Assembly: GCF_008369935.1 (NCBI RefSeq)
Contig: NZ_VTUZ01000015.1
Coordinates: 140,428 to 204,427 of the forward strand
DNA from: Paraburkholderia panacisoli
GTDB lineage: Bacteria > Pseudomonadota > Gammaproteobacteria > Burkholderiales > Burkholderiaceae
Direction: 5' to 3'
DNA: 64,000 bases
Shown: positions 58,092 through 64,000 of the stretch, piece after piece
Layout: each line of letters opens with the position of its first letter
How positions within the stretch are numbered: the stretch's first letter is position 1
Program-made: the position numbers and the translations under genes
The notes under the pieces: generated by a model
Databases searched by the model: none
What the model saw: the letters and a program-made list of their open reading frames with translations, nothing else
Told to the model about the DNA's origin: nothing

Positions 58092-58779
58092 GTGCTCTGT
58101 CGAAAACTTTAAGTACAAAACGCCCCATCAAGGCCTTCAAAAGAGAAAGCGATGAAATGGACTTGTAAGCTGGATTTCGCTGAATTTGAAACGCGAGCGG
58201 GGGGTTTCCGCTACACGTTTACCCGCAGTCGAATGACCAAGGGTGGGAGATTACCAAGATAAGAGCACTTTTGCAGCGCAACAACGCTGCGATGCCCGAC
58301 ACAATACATTGTTGCAACGCATACGCTTGCGAAACGCATGAAAATGTGCGTTTGCACAAACTTCGTACAGCCCGATCCAAACAAAGAAATTTACAAACAG
58401 AAGCTGGCAATTTGGCAGCGAATTAGCCGCTCTTGCACACGCAGCTTTATTCAGGCGCGACCGTGGAACAGACCATGCTAGCGATAGGAGTCTGTCCAGG
58501 TGCCGATTTCATGCTGTGGGCGAAAATTTCGGACGTTCACGAACAGAAAATTTTTTGGCCCGGCACTCTAATCGGCTTTGGCTGACGCCCGAAAAATCCC
58601 CAAGCATGTTCGCCTGCCCCAACCGTCCAAACCGATGAACCGATGACGCGCGCCGCTTCCGTGTTCCTTACAGACGCCGCATATACTTCGGCAACTTGCA
58701 TGCAGACCTGCCCGTAAGCAGGCACACTTTCCTGTCCCGCCGGGCATTGCCTTCGCCGGCCAGATTTCCTGGATACCGC
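58092..58779. other. Divergent intergenic region, nuoM / ABC transporter
   Basis: About 690 bp between divergent genes. No convincing gene, repeat or RNA was found. The AT-richer part at 58150-58420 probably holds the nuoM promoter. A frame on the minus strand that extends from the transporter gene into this region (58537-59448) is antisense and not credible. Confidence 0.45.
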
Positions 58780-59550
58780 ATGACACTTCGTGACGAAGTT
58801 GCCGTTCCCGCACTCGAATGCCGCGGATTGAGCAAACAATACGGCGCGGGCCGTATCGTGCTGGCGCACCTCGACTTCACGCTCGGGCCGGGCGAATTCG
58901 TCGCGATCATGGGCGACTCGGGCGTCGGCAAATCGACGCTGCTCAATCTGATCGCCGGGCTCGACAGCGCGGATAGCGGCGACGTGATCATCGACGGCAA
59001 CTCCGTCACGCGCCTCGACGACAATGCGGCGACCCGCCTGCGCCGCCGCAAGCTCGGCTTCGTATTCCAGGCCTTTCATGTGCTGCCTCATTTGACGCTC
59101 GCGCAAAACGTGGCGCTGCCGCTGCTGCTCAACGATCTGCCGACCGACGGCGCGCTCGACATGCTCGCCGCGGTCGGCCTGAGCGGCCGCGGCGACGACT
59201 TTCCGCGCCAACTCTCCGGCGGCGAACTGCAGCGCGTCGCGATTGCGCGGGCGCTCGTGCATCGTCCCAAACTGCTTCTCGCCGACGAACCCACGGGCAA
59301 CCTCGATCCCGATACTGCACACGACGTGCTCGGCTTGTTCCGCGCGCAAAGCAAGGCGACCGGCGCGGCGACGATCATGGTGACGCACTCGAAAGCGGCG
59401 GCGGCCGTCGCGGACCGCATCCTGATCCTGAGCGACGGCGGCTTGCACGCGGAGTCGGGGGAATCTACGGACTCCGCGACATCCGCGGCGACCAACCCGT
59501 CGTCTCGCACGCGCAGTTCCCCCGCCCGCTCAGCCGACGATGCGCGCTGA
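58780..59550 (+). CDS. ABC transporter ATPase, LolD/AttE-like
   Basis: This 256-residue ATPase starts at MTLRDEVAVPALECRGLSKQYG. It has Walker A GDSGVGKST (about residues 46-54), Q-loop VFQAFHVLPHLT, signature QLSGGELQRVAIARAL and Walker B LLLADEPTGNLDP. The C-terminal 30 residues are a Ser/Ala-rich tail. It belongs to the LolD/MacB group that works with FtsX-type permeases to move lipids or proteins at the membrane rather than to import solutes. Its end overlaps the permease start by 11 bases. Confidence 0.88.
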   Translation: MTLRDEVAVPALECRGLSKQYGAGRIVLAHLDFTLGPGEFVAIMGDSGVGKSTLLNLIAGLDSADSGDVIIDGNSVTRLDDNAATRLRRRKLGFVFQAFHVLPHLTLAQNVALPLLLNDLPTDGALDMLAAVGLSGRGDDFPRQLSGGELQRVAIARALVHRPKLLLADEPTGNLDPDTAHDVLGLFRAQSKATGAATIMVTHSKAAAAVADRILILSDGGLHAESGESTDSATSAATNPSSRTRSSPARSADDAR

Positions 59551-62110
59551 TCTCCCCCCCTTGCTGCGCACGCGGGGACACCGTGTTCTCGCACGCTGGC
59601 TGCTGAGCGCCGAATGGCGTAGCCATCGCGGACGCGCGCTGGTTGCCGTCGCGACGATCGCGCTCGGCGTCGCGCTCGGTTACGCGGTGCAGTTGATCAA
59701 CAGCGCGGCCTTCAACGAATTCTCGGCGGCGGCCCGCAGTCTCTCGGGCCAAGCCGATCTGCAAGTGCGCGGCGCGCAGCCCTGGTTCGACGAGTCGATC
59801 TATCCGCGTCTGTCGACTGAACCCGGTGTGGCGCTGGCGAGCCCCGTGCTCGCACTCGATGTCGCGGTCCCGAGCCGCAACGCCGCGCTGCCGGTTCTCG
59901 GCATCGACGTGTTCAAGGCGAGCCGTATCGCGCCCGATCTGGTCGGCGTGCCTTCGCCGGACCGTCCGTTCGATACGCTCGCGTCCGATACAGTGTTTCT
60001 CTCATCGGCCGCGCAGCAATGGCTGAACGTCAAAACCGGCGACGACATCGCGCTGCAAAGCGGCACGTCGATCATGCGCTTGCGCGTGGCGGGCGGCCTC
60101 GTGAGGACGCGTCCGGGTCAACGGCTCGCCGTCATGGATATCGCCGCGGCTCAGTGGAAGTTCGGCAAGGTGGGCAAGCTGTCGCGCGTCGATCTGCAAC
60201 TCGAGCGCGGCGTCGATCGCGAGCGCTTCAGGCGCGATCTGCAGGCGCGACTCGGCAAACAGTGGGTAATCGCCGAGCCGCGCGACGCCGAAAGCCGTAC
60301 CGATCGACTGTCGCGTGCCTATCGGATCAACATGAACGTGCTCGCGCTGGTGGCCCTCTTCACCGGCGCGTTCCTTGTGTTTTCGACGCAGGCGCTGGGC
60401 GTCGTGCGGCGTCGCGCGCAGTTCGCCATGCTGCGCGTGCTCGGACTGACGCGCGGTCAACTGCTGCGGCAGATCCTGCTGGAAGGCGCGCTGCTGGGTC
60501 TGCTCGGCTCGCTGGGCGGACTCGCGCTCGGCTATGCGATGGCAAGCGGCGCGCTGCGCTTTTTCGGCAGCGATCTCGGTGGCGGCTACTTTCCCGGCGT
60601 GCAGCCGCAGGTGGGTTTCGAACCGCTGGCTAGCGCGGTGTTCCTGTTGCTCGGCATCGCGGTGTCGGTCGTTGGCAGCCTGGCGCCCGCGCTCGAAGCG
60701 GCACACGCAAGGCCCGCGGCTGCGCTCAAGGCAGGCGCCGAGGAAGGCGCATTGACCCGTCTCGCCACGCCGTGGCCCGCTTTGATATGCCTGCTGGGCG
60801 CCGCCGTTCTTACGCAAGCGCCGCCCTGGTTCGATGCGCCGATTGGCGGCTATGCCGCCGTCGCCCTGCTGCTGATCGGCGGGATTGCGCTGATGCCGCG
60901 CGTGACCGCGCTGATATTCGGCGCGGCGAGTCGCGCATTTGCCGCACGACGTCGCGCGGGCGTCGCTGGCACGCTCGCGATGGCGCGTCTCGCGAATGCG
61001 CCAGGGCACGCAGCGATCGCCATGGGCGGCGTGTTGTCGAGCTTCGCGCTGATCGTTGCGATGGCGATCATGGTGGCCAGCTTCCGTGTGTCCGTCGAAG
61101 ACTGGCTCGTTCATCTGCTCTCCGCCGATCTGTACGTACGCGCGGCGCCGAACGGCGATACTGGCGGCTTGCGCCCCGACGAGCAGGCGCTGCTGGCGGC
61201 CGTGCCCGGCATCAAGACCGCCGCCTTTGCCCGCACGTCGCATCTCACGCTCGATCCTGCACGGCCGGACGTCGCCGTGCTCGCGCGCGAAATCGACGCT
61301 GACGATCCGGGCGCGACTCTGCAGATGACCGGTGTGGTACTGCCGTCATCCGAACTTCGACCAGGCGAAACGCCTGTTTGGGTGTCCGAAGCAATGGTCG
61401 ATCTGTATGGATACCGGCTCGGCCAGCGAGTGCAATTGCCGCTGGGCGACAGCGGTCATGTGTTCGTCGTGGCCGGCGTGTGGCGCGACTACGTGCGCCA
61501 AAGCGGTGCGATCCAGATACGGCTTGCCGATTACCGGCGCCTCACCACCGACATGACTGCGACCGATGTCGCCGTGACCATTCAGCGAGGCACGCCCGTC
61601 GAACGCGTGATCAGCGGGCTGCGCGCACTGCCCTTTGGCGCATCGCTGGCCCTGTCGCAACCGGGCGAGATTCGCACGCGCACGCTGGTGATCTTCGATC
61701 GAAGCTTTGCGGTCACGTATCTGCTCGAGGCGGTTGCCATCGTGATCGGGCTGTTCGGCGTCGCGGCGACGTTTTCCGCGCAGACGCTCGCGCGGGCACG
61801 CGAGTTCGGCATGTTGCGGCACGTCGGCGTGACTCGCACGCAGGTTCTCGCAATCCTTGCGCTGGAAGGCGGCATGCTTACGGCTTGTGGCATTGCGATG
61901 GGCTTTGTGCTTGGATTCGCGATCAGCCTCATTCTCGTGTTCGTCGTCAATCCGCAGTCGTTTCATTGGACCATGTCGCTGCACGTGCCATGGATCGTGC
62001 TGGGGACGGTCGCGTTGGTGATGCTGGCTTCGTCGTGCTCGACAGCGGTGATCGCGGGACGCAGCGCGGTGTCGGTGGATGCGGTGCGCGCGGTGAAGGA
62101 GGATTGGTGA
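59540..62110 (+). CDS. FtsX-family ABC transporter permease
   Basis: A large 856-residue permease with two FtsX repeats and about ten membrane segments: one N-terminal helix (about 33-55), a periplasmic domain, a group at about 250-400, more in the middle (about 415-450 and 490-515) and a terminal group (about 725-850) ending in MLASSCSTAVIAGRSA. This duplicated layout is typical of AttG/YbbP-like permeases. With the neighbouring ATPase and the CrtC/AttH-like protein it resembles the attEFGH set of rhizobia. The transported substrate is unknown. Confidence 0.85.
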   Translation: MRADLPPLLRTRGHRVLARWLLSAEWRSHRGRALVAVATIALGVALGYAVQLINSAAFNEFSAAARSLSGQADLQVRGAQPWFDESIYPRLSTEPGVALASPVLALDVAVPSRNAALPVLGIDVFKASRIAPDLVGVPSPDRPFDTLASDTVFLSSAAQQWLNVKTGDDIALQSGTSIMRLRVAGGLVRTRPGQRLAVMDIAAAQWKFGKVGKLSRVDLQLERGVDRERFRRDLQARLGKQWVIAEPRDAESRTDRLSRAYRINMNVLALVALFTGAFLVFSTQALGVVRRRAQFAMLRVLGLTRGQLLRQILLEGALLGLLGSLGGLALGYAMASGALRFFGSDLGGGYFPGVQPQVGFEPLASAVFLLLGIAVSVVGSLAPALEAAHARPAAALKAGAEEGALTRLATPWPALICLLGAAVLTQAPPWFDAPIGGYAAVALLLIGGIALMPRVTALIFGAASRAFAARRRAGVAGTLAMARLANAPGHAAIAMGGVLSSFALIVAMAIMVASFRVSVEDWLVHLLSADLYVRAAPNGDTGGLRPDEQALLAAVPGIKTAAFARTSHLTLDPARPDVAVLAREIDADDPGATLQMTGVVLPSSELRPGETPVWVSEAMVDLYGYRLGQRVQLPLGDSGHVFVVAGVWRDYVRQSGAIQIRLADYRRLTTDMTATDVAVTIQRGTPVERVISGLRALPFGASLALSQPGEIRTRTLVIFDRSFAVTYLLEAVAIVIGLFGVAATFSAQTLARAREFGMLRHVGVTRTQVLAILALEGGMLTACGIAMGFVLGFAISLILVFVVNPQSFHWTMSLHVPWIVLGTVALVMLASSCSTAVIAGRSAVSVDAVRAVKEDW

Positions 62111-63444
62111 TGCGATGGGTGTCGAGTGAGTTGGTGAAGGGGCCGGGAGATGAAGGGGCGACGCGCGCTGATGTAGCCGTTGCATCTTGCGTGGCTCTGG
62201 GCCGACTCGCGCCTCGTACTGCGCTCTCGGCGCGCGAGATAGCCGCGCCTTGCGTTAAGGTGATTTCGCCCGGCATCTCACGTGGAGATATTGCTTTAAC
62301 GCAAGGCCCCTACGCGGGCGCAACGAGTCTCCGGCGATTGCGCCCTCGCCTTCGCGGTTTGTTTTACGCCGGCCTGCTCGCTGCGTCGTCCGCGTTCGCC
62401 GCGCCCGTCGAATTTGCCGCAGTCACACCAGACCACCCGATCGCGCTGCCCCAGGACAGCGGCGCGCACCCGGCTTTTCGCACCGAATGGTGGTACGCGA
62501 CGGGTTGGCTCACGACCCCGGACAATCAGCCGCTTGGTTTTCAGATCACGTTTTTCCGCTCGGCGACGGGCCACGATGCCGCCGATCCGAGTGCTTTTGC
62601 GCCGTCGCAGTTGATCATTGCTCATGCTGCATTGAGCGATCCTGCTTTCGGGCATCTTGCCCACGATCAGCACATTGCCCGTCAGGGCTTCGGACTCGCT
62701 TATGCTCAGCCAGGCAATACCGACGTCAAGCTCGACGCCTGGAAAATCATTCGCGCAGCGGACGGTCATTACGCCGTAGATGTCGACGCCAACGGCTTCT
62801 CGCTGCATCTCACGCTGACGCCGACGCAAGCGCCGTTGATCCAGGGTGAGCGCGGCTATTCCCGCAAAGGTCCTCGGCCGGAACAGGCGAGCTATTACTA
62901 CAGTGAACCGCAATTGCGCGTGACGGGCAGCGTGGTGCGTCCGAACGCGGCGGGAAGTACATCGCGCGGGAATACTGCGGTAAGCGGCATGGCGTGGCTG
63001 GATCACGAGTGGTCGAGCACATTGCTCGACGCCAATGCGGTCGGATGGGATTGGCTGGGGGCCAACCTCGCTGACGGCTCAGCGCTGATGGCATTCAAAG
63101 TACGCGGCCGCGATGGACACGCAATGTGGGCGCATGCCGCCCTTCGCAACGCAGTTGGTCACGTGACGGCGTTCGGCCCCGATCAGGTCGACTTTACGCC
63201 GGTTTGCATCTGGCGCTCGCCGCGCACGAACGCACTGTACCCCGTGTCGATGAGCGTTAAAGCCGGCTCGCTGACATGGAGGCTTGATCCGCTGATGGAT
63301 GATCAGGAACTCGACTCGCGGCAATCGACCGGTGCGGTGTATTGGGAAGGTGCCGTGCGGGTGAGTCGCGATGGCGCGTCGGTGGGCCGGGGCTATCTGG
63401 AGCTGACCGGATATGCTAACGCGCTACGGATCGGGAAGCAGTGA
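62110..63444 (+). CDS. CrtC/AttH-like (carotenoid 1,2-hydratase family) secreted protein
   Basis: A 444-residue protein whose ATG overlaps the permease stop. Residues from about 100 onward match the AttH/CrtC lipocalin-like family: FRTEWWYATGWL, LGFQITFFRS, ASYYYSEPQLRVTG, WLDHEWSSTLL and GWDWLGANLADGSALM. The first 85 residues are unlike the family, followed by a likely signal sequence (LRGLFYAGLLAASSAFA). The true start may therefore be an internal alternative codon, or the N-terminal stretch may have been inserted; it contains a 12-bp inverted repeat. It probably acts in the periplasm with the transporter, on lipid-like substrates. Confidence 0.78.
   Translation: MRWVSSELVKGPGDEGATRADVAVASCVALGRLAPRTALSAREIAAPCVKVISPGISRGDIALTQGPYAGATSLRRLRPRLRGLFYAGLLAASSAFAAPVEFAAVTPDHPIALPQDSGAHPAFRTEWWYATGWLTTPDNQPLGFQITFFRSATGHDAADPSAFAPSQLIIAHAALSDPAFGHLAHDQHIARQGFGLAYAQPGNTDVKLDAWKIIRAADGHYAVDVDANGFSLHLTLTPTQAPLIQGERGYSRKGPRPEQASYYYSEPQLRVTGSVVRPNAAGSTSRGNTAVSGMAWLDHEWSSTLLDANAVGWDWLGANLADGSALMAFKVRGRDGHAMWAHAALRNAVGHVTAFGPDQVDFTPVCIWRSPRTNALYPVSMSVKAGSLTWRLDPLMDDQELDSRQSTGAVYWEGAVRVSRDGASVGRGYLELTGYANALRIGKQ
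62247..62307. repeat. Inverted repeat inside the CrtC/AttH-like N-terminal extension
   Basis: GCCTTGCGTTAA (62247-62258) and TTAACGCAAGGC (62296-62307) are perfect 12-mers in inverted orientation, 37 bases apart. They fall in the unusual N-terminal extension of the gene at 62110, which raises the possibility of a small inserted element or an mRNA hairpin affecting the real start. Confidence 0.6.
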
Positions 63445-63522
63445 CGTGCGGGGAGAGGATGGAGCGCGGTTTCCCAGCCGTTTTCTGCCGTTGCGCCCAC
63501 CGGATTCGGGCGCCCCAAACGC

Positions 63523-63553
63523 AGAAACCCCACCTTTTGGGGGTGGGGTTTCT
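63523..63553. terminator. Terminator between the CrtC/AttH-like gene and the rRNA operon
   Basis: AGAAACCCCACC (63523-63534) and GGTGGGGTTTCT (63542-63553) form a perfect 12-bp stem with a 7-base loop, with T-rich sequence on the 3' side of the plus strand. It lies 15 bp beyond the 3' end of the 5S gene on the minus strand and can serve both directions. Confidence 0.85.
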
Positions 63554-63568
63554 GTTCACTGCGGGGGA

Positions 63569-63684
63569 GCCTGACGATTACCTACTTTCACACGGGCAAT
63601 CCGCACTATCATCGGCGTAGAGTCGTTTCACGGTCCTGTTCGGGATGGGAAGGGGTGGGACCGACTCGCTATGGTCATCAGGCA
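63569..63684 (-). rRNA. rrf: 5S ribosomal RNA
   Basis: About 116 nt on the minus strand beginning TGCCTGATGACCATAGCGAG and ending with the complementary GTCAGGC, which closes helix I. The interior has GGTCCCACCCCTTCCCATCC and CCGAACAGGACCGTGAAACG, the typical beta-proteobacterial 5S sequence. It is the last gene of an rRNA operon that enters the window from the right. Ends are placed to within a few bases. Confidence 0.95.
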
Positions 63685-63902
63685 TGACTTGTTGTCGTGC
63701 TGCTTCTGTGAGGCAGCACAACCAATCGGGAAGAAGTAGTTTCTGGTGATGCTCACCAGAGGAGCTGCTGAACAGGCTCCGGGTTGTGTTGTTTCTGGCA
63801 CAACACTGATCTCAACCGTGCGTGTGTGTTGCCCCCTTCGGGGGTGGGGGCCAGGTAAGTGCTGAAGCACTAACCCTGACCGACACAAAACACACCTGTT
63901 AT

Positions 63903-64000
63903 AGGATCAAGCCTTACGGGCAATTAGTATCAGTTAGCTCAACGCATTACTGCGCTTACACACCTGACCTATCAACGTCCTGGTCTTGAACGACCCTTCA
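63903..64000 (-). rRNA. rrl: 23S ribosomal RNA, 3' end (partial)
   Basis: The minus strand reads GTTGATAGGTCAGGTGTGTA and continues to GCCCGTAAGGCTTGATCC, the conserved 3' end of Burkholderiales 23S rRNA. Only about 98 nt lie in the window; the rest is to the right. The 23S-5S spacer is 63685-63902 (about 218 bp) and shows no tRNA. Confidence 0.92.

Noticed and set aside
63685..63902. tRNA in the 23S-5S spacer
   Set aside because: No cloverleaf or CCA-like end could be traced; the spacer is short and typical of the 23S-5S gap.

Overview
The window reads as a Burkholderiales genome, most likely Paraburkholderia or Caballeronia (Burkholderia sensu lato). It is GC-rich. The right end carries a 5S rRNA gene and the 3' end of a 23S rRNA gene of Burkholderia type. 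The capsule genes resemble the wcb capsule locus of Burkholderia pseudomallei in content and order. The genus is inferred from these features.

Layout. 1-12.0 kb: a broken copy of an amino-ketone synthase (AONS)/GNAT pair, then an insert of about 7 kb (tyrosine recombinase, an StbB-like protein, unknown genes, remnants of a manC gene and of a serine recombinase), then an intact operon read leftward. From its promoter end at 22.9 kb this operon encodes an SDR (wcbP-like), an LtaS-like membrane enzyme (wcbQ-like), a reducing type I PKS (wcbR-like), an LpxC paralogue (wcbS-like), an AONS (wcbT-like), a GNAT and WecB. 23.5-25.2 kb: a scar with a truncated glycosyltransferase tail, a DNA-ligase fragment, prophage-type small genes and a GNAT fragment. 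25.2-32.9 kb: a second leftward glycan operon (ugd, a MurG-like GT, an unknown gene, a deacetylase, a GT4, a CgeB-like protein and a processive-synthase-like GT2). 33.7-35.7 kb: a secreted heparinase-II/III-like protein on the opposite strand. 35.7-50.2 kb: the main leftward ABC-type capsule cluster (outer-membrane export protein, KpsM, KpsT, KpsE, WecC, ManC, a long coiled-coil repeat protein, a methyltransferase, two large GTs and a second methyltransferase). 51.2-58.1 kb: a MarR-like regulator, a membrane-protein pseudogene, cyoABCD and an isolated nuoM. 58.8-63.4 kb: an ABC transporter with a CrtC/AttH-like protein. 63.5-64 kb: rRNA genes.

How it fits together. ManC, WecB/WecC and Ugd would supply GDP-mannose, UDP-ManNAcA and UDP-glucuronate. 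The GTs build the chain. The adjacent coiled-coil protein and methyltransferase look like a split WbdD-type chain terminator and length ruler. KpsMTE and the outer-membrane protein export the chain. The PKS/AONS/SDR/GNAT/LpxC-like set could make a sphingoid- or ceramide-like lipid, possibly the capsule anchor. No kpsC or kpsS gene is present in the window, although they could lie outside it.

The locus has been rearranged repeatedly: tails or fragments of AONS, GNAT, manC, GT2 and wecB sit at the joins between modules.
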